Counted from the first letter of the stretch, positions 35,549-44,599 are shown. The stretch is 64,000 bases of DNA from Burkholderiales bacterium (GCA_017880775.1 JADGRQ010000011.1:1-64000), one strand, 5' to 3'. Notes: generated by a model from the letters alone, not told the origin. A program made the numbers and translations.

Positions 35549-38041
35549 TTACGTCGCAAAGGTCTGGTGCGAGGATTCGCGGACGTGGCTGAAGAAGCGG
35601 TGCCCGAGCTGCTCGCCCAGCCGGTAACCGGCCCCGGAGCATTCGTCGAGGAACGATCCAAGCCGCTCGCTGCCGTGCGTCAGGTCGGCGCCGGGGTCGA
35701 GCGCGCGCAAGGCTGCCCGGGACGCGTCCAGATTCTCCTCGCCAATGTCGCCGAACATCTCGCTCAGGCGCCGTGCGTAATCGTGCAGGCCGTACACCTG
35801 GAAAGCGACTGAGCGCGGGTTGGCGTCGTCGCACACCAGCAGGTCGAGCACCGGCAGCCATTCGGGGCGCGCCGAATAGCGCGCCCGGTAGGTGATGATC
35901 GAGTCGGCGAGGCGCAGAAGCCATGACAGGTCGGTGTCGCGAGGTCCGGCGAGCGCGAACCTGAGGTTGGTGCACAGGTTGCGAATGCGCTCGATGCGCC
36001 GGCCGACCGACAGGAAGCGCCAGCCGGGGTCGCGCGTCATGCCGTCGAGCACGAAGCCCGACAGGGTGGTGAATGCCGCGATGGTGGCATCGAGTTCCAC
36101 CAGCACGTCGGACAGCGTGGTGGTTCGCAGGCGGCCCTGGTTGTGGCCGATGGTGCGGCTCATGCGGTTGAGCGCACGCCAGTTGTCGAGCGACAGGCGC
36201 TCGCGCAGGTGCGAAGCGACACGGCCGAGTTCACGCACCCCGCTCGCCAAACCGGTGCGGGACTCATCCGAGATCGCCGCGCGCAGTTCGGACACCAGCT
36301 CCGCGTCGTCCGGATCCTGCTCTCCCGGTTCGAGGATCTCGGCGTGGCGCAGCAGTCCGATGATCACCGGGCGCGCGCCCGGGTCGTCGCCCGGCGTATC
36401 GTCCACCAGGCGGCCAAGCGCCAGGCGCAGCAGGCGCGCGGTCGCGTCGCAGCGCTCGCAATAGCGCCCGAACCAGTACAGGTTCTCGACCACGCGGCTC
36501 GACAGGTTGGTGCCGGCGCGCACCAGTTCGTGCGGGCCGATCGCGCGCCTGAGCAGGCTGAACGTATTGACCTGCCCCGCCGCGAGCACCCAGGTATCCT
36601 TGCTCGAGCCGCCGCGCTGCATCGAGATCACGCGCGCGTCGGCGCTTGCCACGCGCGTCAGTCCCCCGGGCATCACCACGTAGCCGTTCGGCGTGGCGCA
36701 GGCATATACCCGCAGGCCGATCGCGCGCGCGAGCACCCGCCGCGGATGAACCTTGTCCCACACCGGTGCCTGCGACAGCTGCACGATTTCATGCGCCACA
36801 TAATCGTTGGGGCGCGCGCGCAGCATGGCGACGACACGCTTCCTGCCGCGCTCGTCGAGGTCCTCGCCGAACATCGGCTCGACGCGAAGCTGGGGGAACG
36901 CCGGTTTGATGACCAGCCGGTCGAGCTTGGCGACCACGTCCTCGAGCGCCGCCGGCTCGCCGCACCACCAGGTGGCGACCGAGGGCATCTTGAGCGGTTC
37001 GCCCAGCAGCTTCTTCGACAGCTGCGGCAAGAAGCCGAACAGCGTGCTCGATTCGAGGAGGTTGGAGCCGAGCGCGTTCGCCACCAGCACGTTGCCGCGG
37101 CGCATCGCGTCGACCAGGCCCGGGATGCCGAGCGCGGAGTCGCCGCGCAGTTCGAGCGGGTCGCAGAAGTCATCGTCCAGGCGCCGCAGCATCGCGTGCA
37201 CGCGCTTCAGGCCCGAGAGGGTCTTCAGCCACACGCAGCCTTCGCGCACCGTGAGGTCGGTGCCCTCGACCAGCGGCAGGCCAAGGTAGCGCGCAAGGTA
37301 GGCGTGCTCGAAGTAGGTTTCGTTGTGCGGTCCCGGCGTGAGCAGCACGGTGAGCGGAGCCCCCGACGCGCCGGGCCCGCCCTGCGGCGCCCAGTGCGCG
37401 AGGCTGTCGCGCAGCGTGGCAAAGAAGCTCGCCAGGTGCTGAACCTTCATGTCGTGGAACAGCTCCGGAAACGCGCGCGAGATCACGATCCGGTTCTCGA
37501 GCGCGTAGCCCGCGCCCGAGGGCGCCTGCGTGCGGTCATCGAGCACCCACCATTGCCCGTCGGGCGAGCGCGCGAGGTCGGCGGCATAGAGATGCAACAT
37601 CACATTGCCGGGCGCTCTTGCGCCGTGGCAGGGGCGCAGGAAACCGGCGTGGCCATGCACCAGCACGCTCGGCAGCAGCCCCTCCTTCAGCAGCCGCTGT
37701 TCGCCGTACGCGTCGACCAGGATCTTGTTGAGCAGCGTCGCGCGCTGCGCAATCGCCGCCTCGATGCCGCTCCACTCCTGTTGCGGCAGGATGAGCGGCA
37801 GCAGGTCCAGTTCCCAGGGGCGGGCGGCGCCCTGCGGATCGGCGTACACGTTGTAGGTGACGCCGTTCTCGCGCATCTGGCGCTGCACCGACTGCAGGCG
37901 CTCGCGGATGCGCTCGACAGGCTCGGCGGCGATCTGCTCGAGCATTGGCCGCCAGTGCGGGCGCGGCTCGATCGGCGCCGCGAACATCTCGTCGAAACGC
38001 TCGGTGCTTTGTGGATACTCGGCGAGCAGCTCACGGGCCAT
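35549..38041 (-). CDS. Fused circularly permuted ATP-grasp and alpha-E protein (locus A)
   Basis: 830 residues from ATG 38041. Residues about 60-510 form a circularly permuted type 2 ATP-grasp domain (RTQAPSGAGYALENR, LLTPGPHNETYFEH, MPGGLTRV, GGSSKDTWVL); residues about 530-820 form the alpha-helical alpha-E domain (SSRVVENLYWFGRYCERCD, RRIERIRNLC, GHRFFSH). ATP-grasp amidoligases join a carboxylate to an amine with ATP. The glycine-rich loop seen in the locus B ligase is replaced here by a KPAFPQL segment, as in other fused members. Predicted cytosolic. The frame opens to 38500 but the extra part is unlike the family. Confidence 0.92.
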   Translation of the reverse strand: MARELLAEYPQSTERFDEMFAAPIEPRPHWRPMLEQIAAEPVERIRERLQSVQRQMRENGVTYNVYADPQGAARPWELDLLPLILPQQEWSGIEAAIAQRATLLNKILVDAYGEQRLLKEGLLPSVLVHGHAGFLRPCHGARAPGNVMLHLYAADLARSPDGQWWVLDDRTQAPSGAGYALENRIVISRAFPELFHDMKVQHLASFFATLRDSLAHWAPQGGPGASGAPLTVLLTPGPHNETYFEHAYLARYLGLPLVEGTDLTVREGCVWLKTLSGLKRVHAMLRRLDDDFCDPLELRGDSALGIPGLVDAMRRGNVLVANALGSNLLESSTLFGFLPQLSKKLLGEPLKMPSVATWWCGEPAALEDVVAKLDRLVIKPAFPQLRVEPMFGEDLDERGRKRVVAMLRARPNDYVAHEIVQLSQAPVWDKVHPRRVLARAIGLRVYACATPNGYVVMPGGLTRVASADARVISMQRGGSSKDTWVLAAGQVNTFSLLRRAIGPHELVRAGTNLSSRVVENLYWFGRYCERCDATARLLRLALGRLVDDTPGDDPGARPVIIGLLRHAEILEPGEQDPDDAELVSELRAAISDESRTGLASGVRELGRVASHLRERLSLDNWRALNRMSRTIGHNQGRLRTTTLSDVLVELDATIAAFTTLSGFVLDGMTRDPGWRFLSVGRRIERIRNLCTNLRFALAGPRDTDLSWLLRLADSIITYRARYSARPEWLPVLDLLVCDDANPRSVAFQVYGLHDYARRLSEMFGDIGEENLDASRAALRALDPGADLTHGSERLGSFLDECSGAGYRLGEQLGHRFFSHVRESSHQTFAT

Positions 38042-38100
38042 GGAGCAGCGCAGGTTAGCACCCGCTCCGCGAAGCTGCAAAACAAGAATCGCCCGCTCGG

Positions 38101-39096
38101 TCAGCGCGCGGCGTCGCCCATCCGGTAGTCGTGGCTCAACTCGTCGAGGAGTCCCTTGAGCTTCGGGTCGAGTTTGAATTCGGCCGCGGCGATGCTCGCC
38201 TTCAGCTGCTCCGGCTTGCTCGCGCCGATCAGCGGCGTAGTGATCGCGGGATGCGCGAGTACCCAGGCGATGGCAAGCGTGGCCGGTTCGGTGCCGGCTT
38301 CCCTCGCCATCGCGGCGAACGCGTCCACGGTGGTGAACTCGCGCTGCTGCCAGTAGCGCTCGCTGTACATCTTGCTGCCCGCGTTGCCGAGGCCGAAGCG
38401 CGAGTCCTTCCCAGGAGGCGCGCTGCGTTTGTGCTTGCCGGTGAGCAGCCCGCCGGCGAGCGGGTTGTAGGGCATCACGGCGAGGCCTTCCTCTTCGCAC
38501 AGCGGCAGGAGTTCACGCTCGATCTGGCGGAACAGCAGGTTGTAGCGCGGCTGCACCGAGATGAACCTCGCCAGCCCGAGCGCTTCGCTGCGTCCGATCG
38601 CGCGCGCGACGCGATAGGCGTGGTAGTTGGAAACGCCGATGTACCTCGCCTTGCCGCTTTTCACCACTGCGTCGAAGGCCTCCACCGTTTCGTCCACCGA
38701 AGTGTTGGGGTCGAAGTGGTGCACCTGGTACAGGTCCACGTAGTCGGTACCGAGGCGTTTGAGCGACGCGTCGATCGCGGCCAGCACGTGCTTTCTCGAT
38801 GTTCCCTGCTGCCAGGACGCGGCGCCCATCTTGCCGCTGCATTTGGTCGCAAGCACGAATTGCTCCCGCTTTCCGCGCAGCCACTTGCCGACAATCTCCT
38901 CGGTGCGGCCCACGTGCTCGAGCGTGCCGCCCATCGGATACACGTCGGCGGTGTCGATGAACGTGATGCCGGCTTCGCTTGCCGTATCGAGAATCGCGGA
39001 CGAGGTCTTTTCATCGCATTGCAGGCCGAAGGTCATGGTGCCGAGGCACAGGCGCGAGACTTGCAGGCCGGTGCGGCCGAAGCGGACGTGTTGCAT
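38101..39096 (-). CDS. Aldo/keto reductase
   Basis: 331 residues. TIM-barrel oxidoreductase with the catalytic tetrad visible: Asp and Tyr in FIDTADVYP, Lys in LATKCS and His in YQVHHFD. The C-terminal GASKPEQLKASI segment binds NADP(H). It resembles the YajO/Gcy-type reductases that reduce aldehydes. The start is ATG 39096 with AGGAAA. It is 59 bases from the fused ATP-grasp gene and could share the locus A transcript, but no functional link is known. Confidence 0.92.
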   Translation of the reverse strand: MQHVRFGRTGLQVSRLCLGTMTFGLQCDEKTSSAILDTASEAGITFIDTADVYPMGGTLEHVGRTEEIVGKWLRGKREQFVLATKCSGKMGAASWQQGTSRKHVLAAIDASLKRLGTDYVDLYQVHHFDPNTSVDETVEAFDAVVKSGKARYIGVSNYHAYRVARAIGRSEALGLARFISVQPRYNLLFRQIERELLPLCEEEGLAVMPYNPLAGGLLTGKHKRSAPPGKDSRFGLGNAGSKMYSERYWQQREFTTVDAFAAMAREAGTEPATLAIAWVLAHPAITTPLIGASKPEQLKASIAAAEFKLDPKLKGLLDELSHDYRMGDAAR

Positions 39097-39111
39097 GAGT
39101 TTCCTTTCTTG

Positions 39112-39915
39112 TTACCTTGTCGAAGGCGGTGCGACGGGGGCGCCCTGCATGCCTGCGCCATCGAACGCACGGCGCACTATGCCTGAAGATTTCGCCTCTT
39201 CGATGAACTGGGTGACATAGGCGAGGGCGGCAGGGTGGTTCTTCGGCACCGCGACCGCGGTGCCGGCGGCGTGGAAGTGGCCGTCCAGGATGCGCGCACC
39301 CGGAAGCTGCGGCAGAAGCCCTCGCAGCGACTCGCGGCCGAGCGCGATCGCGTCCACCTCGCCCGCTTTCATCTTCGCGACCATCTCGTCCACGGTGCGA
39401 AAGCTGATGACCTTGGTGTTCTTCAGCGTGGCGACCGCGGTGCGCGCAGTGGTGGTGTTCGCGATGCCTGCGACACGGACGCCTGGACGATCCACCTCCG
39501 CGAGCGTGCGGATCGGCGAGCCCGCCCTAACCATGTAGGTGCTCGTGGAAAGATAGTATGCCGGGCCGAAATCGACCATCTTCCTGCGCTCCGCATCTTC
39601 CGGCATGAACGCGGCATCCCATTCGCCCTTCGGCCCTGCGGCGGTGACTTCGCCGGAGTTTGGATAGACGACGAGTTCCAGCGGCGCGCCGAGTTTCTTC
39701 GCGAGCGCGTTGGCGAGGTCTACCGTCACGCCGCGCGGCTCGCCAGTGGCGGGGTCTTTCGTTGCCCAGAATGCCGAAGGAGAGGCGCCTATACCGATGC
39801 CGACGCGCAGTTTGCCGGTGGGCAGAAGTTCTTTCCTGACCTGGTCGCTGGGAACGGAGGCGCAGGCGGCGAGCGCTGCAATAGAAAGTATGCAACTCCA
39901 TCCGCTGAGATTCAT
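39112..39915 (-). CDS. Amino-acid-type (SBP_bac_3) ABC substrate-binding lipoprotein
   Basis: 267 residues from ATG 39915. The lipobox LAAC in the first 20 residues predicts an inner- or outer-membrane lipoprotein in the periplasm. The type II binding fold begins GKLRVGIGIGASPSAF and continues with RGVTVDLANALAKKLG and the DFGPAYYLSTSTYMV segment. No permease or ATPase gene is present, so it is an orphan receptor. It ends 15 bases before the aldo/keto reductase start. Confidence 0.87.
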   Translation of the reverse strand: MNLSGWSCILSIAALAACASVPSDQVRKELLPTGKLRVGIGIGASPSAFWATKDPATGEPRGVTVDLANALAKKLGAPLELVVYPNSGEVTAAGPKGEWDAAFMPEDAERRKMVDFGPAYYLSTSTYMVRAGSPIRTLAEVDRPGVRVAGIANTTTARTAVATLKNTKVISFRTVDEMVAKMKAGEVDAIALGRESLRGLLPQLPGARILDGHFHAAGTAVAVPKNHPAALAYVTQFIEEAKSSGIVRRAFDGAGMQGAPVAPPSTR

Positions 39916-39941
39916 ATCCTCTCCATCTTCACTGTGTTTTA

Positions 39942-40262
39942 TTAGGCCACCTCCGCAATCACAGCAGTGCCGTAACACAGAACCTCCGCCGCGCCCACCA
40001 TTGGTCCTGTGTCGTAGCGCACGCCCACGACCGCATTCGCGCCCAGTCTTTTTGCATGAGAAAGCATCAGCTGGAATGACTCCTCCCGCGCGGCTTCACA
40101 CAGGTCGGAAAAGATCCCCACTCGCCCACCGAAGAGAGTTCGCAATCCTCCAACAATGCTCATCGGCAAAGACCGTGTCCGCACTGTAATGCCTCGGACC
40201 ACGCCCAGAGATTTCCTGACGTGGAACCCGGGAAGCTCAAATGCGGTGGTTGTATTCATCAT
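39942..40262 (-). CDS. YbjQ family (heavy-metal-binding-domain-like) protein
   Basis: 106 residues. Pentameric YbjQ fold signatures: LGVVRGITVRTRS near the N-terminus and LGANAVVGVRYDT in the second half. A role is not established; some annotations call it a putative heavy-metal-binding protein. It is complete and starts at ATG 40262. It is followed after 26 bases by the receptor lipoprotein on the same strand, so they may be co-transcribed. Confidence 0.88.
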   Translation of the reverse strand: MMNTTTAFELPGFHVRKSLGVVRGITVRTRSLPMSIVGGLRTLFGGRVGIFSDLCEAAREESFQLMLSHAKRLGANAVVGVRYDTGPMVGAAEVLCYGTAVIAEVA

Positions 40263-40379
40263 GTCTGCCCCTTTCGCCTTTTGGCCGGTGATTGCACTAT
40301 ATCCGACGCCCCCGCGGCCGAGTTGCTGCCCACGGAGGCGAGGCGGGCGGAACGGATGCCGGCCCTAGCCGCGATCGTT

Positions 40380-40860
40380 CGACAAGATCACGTGCCGCAC
40401 GATCGGGTAGATCTGGTTGCTCCAGCGCTTGCAGAAAGCGCAGCAGGTGCTCGATGTACTCGTCCAGCCCGAAGCGGCCCTGCGCCAGGTCGACGTCGCG
40501 CGCGTTGTGCCAGTCGGTGACATAGACATCGTGCTCTGGCAACAGCGTTTCGACGGTCGCGCGCAACAGCGTCGCGAAGTGACCGAACAGCGGCGAGATC
40601 AGCAGGACACGCGGCTGGGCCGGTTGCGCTTCCTTGGCGAAGCGCAGCAGCGTACCGAACGGCATGGTGCATACCGCGGTTTCGTGCACCGTCACGGTGC
40701 GGCCGCCGACCTCGACACACGGAATCCCGAAGGAGGGACGACGGTGGGTCAGCCGGGCGCGTGCGATCAGTTCGTAGGCCACGCTCAGGCTGCCGTTGGC
40801 GTGCAAACCATGGTCCAGGCGGGCTAGCGAGGTCTGTCCGAGGCCGGCCATCGGCCACGT
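40380..40860 (-). pseudogene. Fragment of an intracellular poly(3-hydroxybutyrate) depolymerase (PhaZ-like)
   Basis: The minus-strand frame from about 40800 to 40420 matches the N-terminal third of intracellular PhaZ: RRPSFGIPCVEVGG, PFGTLLRFAKE, SPLFGHFATLLR, ETLLPEHDVYVTDW and GRFGLDEYIEHLL. The homology stops around 40420; the remaining two-thirds, including the catalytic residues, is absent and the frame runs on in unrelated sequence to 40297. The first part of the N-terminus is also replaced. The enzyme cannot be functional. Confidence 0.75.
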
Positions 40861-41707
40861 GTTCAGCGGCTTCGATTTCTTAGGTGTAATCCTGGTCACC
40901 GCGATCCCGTTCGGCATCTATGACCTGGTCGAAGCGATGGACAACGTCGAGAGCGCGGCGGCGGCGGGCGACAGCTTTCCGACCACGCGCGTGCTGACCG
41001 CGGACGGCGCGGTGAGCCTGGTGGGCTGCCTGATGGGTAACCCGTTCATCAACGCGGTGTACATCGGCCATCCCGGCTGGAAGGCGATGGGCGGGAGGAT
41101 CGGGTATTCGGCTGCTACGGGGTTACTGGTGATTTTGCTTTCTTGGTTCGGCGTGATCGCGCTGATGATGGCGCTGATCCCGGTGGTGGCAATCGCGCCG
41201 ATCCTGCTCTACATCGGCATGCTGATCGGCGCGCAGGCGTTCCAGGAAACGCCCAAGAGCCACGCGCCGGCGATCGTGCTGGGGCTGGTGCCGCATTTGG
41301 CGGCGTGGGGGAAGCTGCAGATCGACGGCGCGCTGACTGCTGCGGGGACCAATGCGGCGACGGTTGGGTTCGACAAGCTCGGACAGGCCGGGATTCTGTA
41401 CCACGGGCTGGAAGTGCTCGGCAGCGGCGCGATCATCGGGGGTTTGGTGCTTGCCGCGATCGGCGTATTCGTGATCGAGCGGGAGTTCGTGAAGGCGGCG
41501 GGGTTTGCTTTGGCTGGTTCGGCGCTTACGTTTTTTGGGTTCATGCACGGCGAGGCGATCGGCATCGGCAGGAGCCCGGCGGTCGCGGCGAGTTATTTCA
41601 TCGTGGCGGCGGTGTTGTACGGGTGTGCGCGGTTTGCGGTGGTGAGTGGGACGACGGCAGGGGTGTCGGCGGGTGAGGCGCGCCTCGGGGGCGAAGCTCG
41701 AGCGTAG
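40796..41707 (+). pseudogene. 5'-truncated NCS2-like (xanthine/uracil type) permease
   Basis: An uninterrupted 303-codon frame, recognisable from about 40871, encodes the C-terminal two-thirds of a purine/pyrimidine permease: ATAIPFG-like segment with EAMDNVESAAAAGD, NPFINAVYIGHPGWKAMGG, then about eight hydrophobic helices to 41650. The first ~150 residues (several helices) are missing and replaced by sequence belonging to the PHB depolymerase fragment on the other strand. No frameshift occurs inside the remaining part, so the truncation is recent or is an assembly joint. Confidence 0.7.
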
Positions 41708-41753
41708 ACGGGGAGGGGTAGGACAAGGGATAGGGCAAACCATCCCGCTCCCT

Positions 41754-41780
41754 CGCGCCCCAGCGCTTGGGCGGGGCGCG
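41754..41780. repeat. Perfect 8-bp GC inverted repeat in an intergenic gap
   Basis: CGCGCCCC (41754-41761) pairs with GGGGCGCG (41773-41780) over an 11-base loop, between the truncated permease and the DsbA-like gene. No T-run follows on either strand, so it is not a convincing terminator. Confidence 0.35.
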
Positions 41781-41870
41781 AAGTGCGCTTGCGTCAGAAG
41801 GCGTCGTGAAGTACTACTCTCGTTGCATTGCGATTCATGTTCGAAGCATATCGAATGGGAGAATCCTTCC

Positions 41871-42485
41871 ATGACTCCCGCCCCCGCGAGCAAGCAGGTC
41901 GAATTCTTCTTCGACTTCGGCAGCCCGACCTCGTATCTCGCATACATGCAGCTGCCGAAGATCGCCATCGAATCCCACGCGGAGATCGTCTGGCGCCCGA
42001 TGCTGCTCGGTGGCGTGTTCAAGGCCACCGGCAACGCGAGCCCGGTGACGATTCCCGCCAAGGGCCGCTGGATGTGGGACGACATCGCGCGATGGGCGAG
42101 GCGCTACGGCGTGACGATTGCGACCAACCCGTATTTTCCGATCAATACGCTCACGCTGATGCGCGGCGCCGTCGGTTTGCAGATGCGGCAGCCCGGGCAG
42201 TTCCTGCGCTACGTCGATGTCGCCTTCCGCGCGATGTGGGAAAAGCCGTGCAATCTCGGGGATGCGGCCGTGCTCGGCGAGACGCTGCAGAAGGCGGGCT
42301 TCGATGCCGCCGCTTTCACGGCGCTGGTCGGCGATCCGGAGGTGAAGGCGAAGCTGATTGCGAACACCGAGGAGGCGGTGGCGCGCGGCGTGTTCGGCGC
42401 GCCGACGATGTTCGTCGGCGAGCAGATGTTCTTCGGGCAGGACCGCCTGGAGTTCGTACGCGAGGCGCTGCGGCAGCCGTCCTGA
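41871..42485 (+). CDS. DsbA-family 2-hydroxychromene-2-carboxylate isomerase-like protein
   Basis: 204 residues from ATG 41871 with GGGAGA upstream. Thioredoxin-like fold with an inserted helical domain; FFFDFGSPTSYLAYMQLP is the kappa-GST/HCCA-isomerase signature with Ser in place of the DsbA cysteines, and GVFGAPTMFVGEQMFFGQDR is the cis-Pro and C-terminal signature. Such enzymes use glutathione to isomerise naphthalene-pathway intermediates, but many members have unknown substrates. It is convergent with the M20 peptidase gene, four bases apart. Confidence 0.9.
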   Translation: MTPAPASKQVEFFFDFGSPTSYLAYMQLPKIAIESHAEIVWRPMLLGGVFKATGNASPVTIPAKGRWMWDDIARWARRYGVTIATNPYFPINTLTLMRGAVGLQMRQPGQFLRYVDVAFRAMWEKPCNLGDAAVLGETLQKAGFDAAAFTALVGDPEVKAKLIANTEEAVARGVFGAPTMFVGEQMFFGQDRLEFVREALRQPS

Positions 42486-42489
42486 GCCG

Positions 42490-43746
42490 TCAGTTTTTCC
42501 CGAGCTCCATCAGTATCCGCGTCATCAGGTACAGCCGCGGCACGATCGAATCGATCTCGATGTACTCGTCGCGCGCGTGGTACCCGAACCCCGCCAACCC
42601 AAAACTCTCCAGCACGATCGCCTTGCCCGAGCGACCCGCATAGCCAGCGTCGGTGGCGCCGCCGGTCATCGGGGCGAGGCCCAATGGACGACCGTCGAGT
42701 TCAGCGTAAATCCCTTGAGCTTTCTTCGCCAGTTCCCTGGCACGATCGTCGGCGCTGTAAGGCGGGCGGCCAACGACCATCGTGACCGTGGTTTTGGTGT
42801 CCGGAACCAGCCGGCTCTCGGCGACCTTGGCCTGCAGCGCGGCGAGCAGCCGCTCGGCGCCATCCCGCGCGAACAGCCGCACGTCCGCCGACACCGTTGC
42901 CTTCTCCGGGATCTGGTTGCGCACCGACCCGGCCTGCGAAAAGGTCCAGTTGAGCTGCGTGCCGGCCACGGACTTGGCGATGTCGCGCGTCTGCAGGATC
43001 TGGTAGGACATCTCCACCAGCGCATTGCGCCCCAGCTCGGGCACGACGCCGGCGTGCGACTGCCGGCCTAGCACTTCCATAGTCACCTGTGCCGTGCCGG
43101 CCGCGCCGAGCAGCAGTCCTTCCACCTTCACCACGTCCTTCGCTGCCGTCGGCTCGCAGGACAGCACGACGTCGTGCTGGTCGGCGAGCGGCCCAATGGT
43201 TTCGCCGGAGCCGATCGAACCGATTTCCTCGTCGGGATTGAACAGCACGGTGAGCTGCGCGTAGTCCCGCCAGCCGGCCGCCTGCAGGATTTCGAGCGAA
43301 TGGAGGATCACGGCGATTCCGCCGTTGTCGTCGGCAATGCCCGGGCCGTAGAGGCGATTGCCGTCCACCTTGTACGGCTGGCTGGCGAGGATATCGACCG
43401 GGTAGACGGTATCCATGTGCGCCATCATCATGATTCGCTTGCGGCCGATGCCGGTCAGCGTTCCCTTCACCATGAAGGCGCCCGGCCCGCGGGTGACCTT
43501 GATACGCTCGGTCTGCGCGCCCAGCGCCTGCAGGCGCCGCTCGACGAAATCCGCCATGCGCGCGAGGCCTGTGAGGTTGGCGCTGCCCGATTCGAGCGAG
43601 ACCATTTCCTTCAGCGATTCGATGACCGCCGGCTGCGCAGCGCGCGCTGCAGATAGCAGCGCCGCATCGGGATCCGCCGCGCGCGCGAGGAGGGCGAGGC
43701 AAGGCAGCAGGACGGCAAGCATCCATTTCAGTGCAGTTGCGCTCAT
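42490..43746 (-). CDS. Secreted M20 family metallopeptidase (glutamate carboxypeptidase-like)
   Basis: 418 residues from ATG 43746. A signal peptide ends near LLARA; then the M20 core with zinc ligands in MMAHMDTVYP, the bridging Asp in GIADDNGG, Glu pair in PDEEIGS and the C-terminal GGATDAGYAG. It resembles carboxypeptidase G2, which removes C-terminal glutamate from folates and peptides in the periplasm. The longer frame upstream is not supported. It lies next to the decayed MetE-like fragment and to locus B, whose product it could in principle process, but that is only a thought. Confidence 0.9.
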   Translation of the reverse strand: MSATALKWMLAVLLPCLALLARAADPDAALLSAARAAQPAVIESLKEMVSLESGSANLTGLARMADFVERRLQALGAQTERIKVTRGPGAFMVKGTLTGIGRKRIMMMAHMDTVYPVDILASQPYKVDGNRLYGPGIADDNGGIAVILHSLEILQAAGWRDYAQLTVLFNPDEEIGSIGSGETIGPLADQHDVVLSCEPTAAKDVVKVEGLLLGAAGTAQVTMEVLGRQSHAGVVPELGRNALVEMSYQILQTRDIAKSVAGTQLNWTFSQAGSVRNQIPEKATVSADVRLFARDGAERLLAALQAKVAESRLVPDTKTTVTMVVGRPPYSADDRARELAKKAQGIYAELDGRPLGLAPMTGGATDAGYAGRSGKAIVLESFGLAGFGYHARDEYIEIDSIVPRLYLMTRILMELGKN

Positions 43747-43829
43747 ACGAGGTCTCCTGACGGGAATCGACATCATTCTAGCCGTGGGTACGGATTTCTC
43801 GCACCCGAACGCCCTGCTAGGCTCGACCA

Positions 43830-43986
43830 ATGCTCTTCCCCACCACCCTCGTCGGCAGCTATCCCCAACCCGACTGGATGATCGACCGCAAGAAGCTCGG
43901 CGCTCGCTTCTCGCCGCGCGTGCGCGCGATCGCGCGGTGCTCGCGGGCTTGAAGGGCAAGCAGATCATGGTGGGCTGCATCGACCT
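43830..43986 (+). pseudogene. Remnant of a MetE-like (cobalamin-independent methionine synthase-type) gene
   Basis: ATG 43830 opens the family N-terminus (MLFPTTLVGSYPQPDW and IDRKKL) but the frame ends after about 40 codons. From about 43935, in a different frame, an internal family segment GLKGKQIMVGCIDL is recognisable, after which similarity ends. About 200 codons between the two pieces, and the whole 3' end, are missing. The 3' part overlaps the end of the methyltransferase gene on the other strand. Confidence 0.65.
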
Positions 43987-44561
43987 CCCCGCCCCGCGCG
44001 CTTGCGCACGGCAACTTGGTAGCCCTTGCCGATCAGGTCCACCTCGTCGCGGAAGATCGAGAGGAACGCGTCGATCGCTTCTCCGGGAAACACGGTGACC
44101 AAAGGCTGCCTCCACCCGTAGTCGTCGAAAATGAGCACGCCTCCGGGAGTGAGGAGCGAGAACGCGAGAATCCCGTCGCGGAGCACCTCAGGGCCGTAGT
44201 GATCGGCGTCGATGTAGGCCCCGTCGAAGCGCTCGCCGGCGGCGATCATCTGCGAGAGCACGCGATCGGATCGCCCTTTTCGCTTGCGCACGCGGTCACC
44301 GAACGCCTTGAGGTTTTCGTCGAATCGCGCTTCGGCGTCTTCTCCCGTGCCGTCGTACGCTTGAATGGGCCCCGACCACGTGTCGCAACACGTAAGCGTA
44401 CTCGTAGGCGCTGTCACGATGTTGCGCATGAGCCAGGTCGAGGCCATGCCTTCGAATGCGCCGACCTCGAGAAAGTTGATGTGCGGGCGGTACGAAAGCG
44501 GCTCGAGCCACACGCGCCAATTTGCGATGTGGTGGGAGAACCAGTCTGCCGTGTACGCCAC
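43965..44561 (-). CDS. Class I SAM-dependent methyltransferase (MTase_24 type) at the end of locus B
   Basis: 198 residues from GTG 44561; a TTG at 44603 overlapping the exporter stop would add 14 unusual residues. Motif I is FLEVGAFEGMAS, followed by AYIDADHYGPEVLRD and the metal/substrate strand GVLIFDDYGW, the pattern of the TylF/MTase_24 group, often O-methyltransferases of natural products or sugars. It follows the ABC exporter gene directly and is the last gene of the locus B run. The 3' end overlaps a MetE-like remnant on the opposite strand. Confidence 0.8.
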   Translation of the reverse strand: MAYTADWFSHHIANWRVWLEPLSYRPHINFLEVGAFEGMASTWLMRNIVTAPTSTLTCCDTWSGPIQAYDGTGEDAEARFDENLKAFGDRVRKRKGRSDRVLSQMIAAGERFDGAYIDADHYGPEVLRDGILAFSLLTPGGVLIFDDYGWRQPLVTVFPGEAIDAFLSIFRDEVDLIGKGYQVAVRKRAGRGGRCSPP

Positions 44562-44599
44562 AGCAGATACTTTACCGCACGGGCCGCGCCCGCAGCACC

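Noticed and set aside
32918-35812. 964-codon plus-strand ORF across metY and the transglutaminase gene
   Set aside because: It is antisense to three well-supported genes, has no recognisable domain and an unnatural Arg/Ala/His/Gln-rich composition; long antisense frames are expected in GC-rich DNA.
36143-38128. 661-codon plus-strand ORF opposite the fused ATP-grasp gene
   Set aside because: Mirror frame of a strongly conserved gene; no family resemblance.
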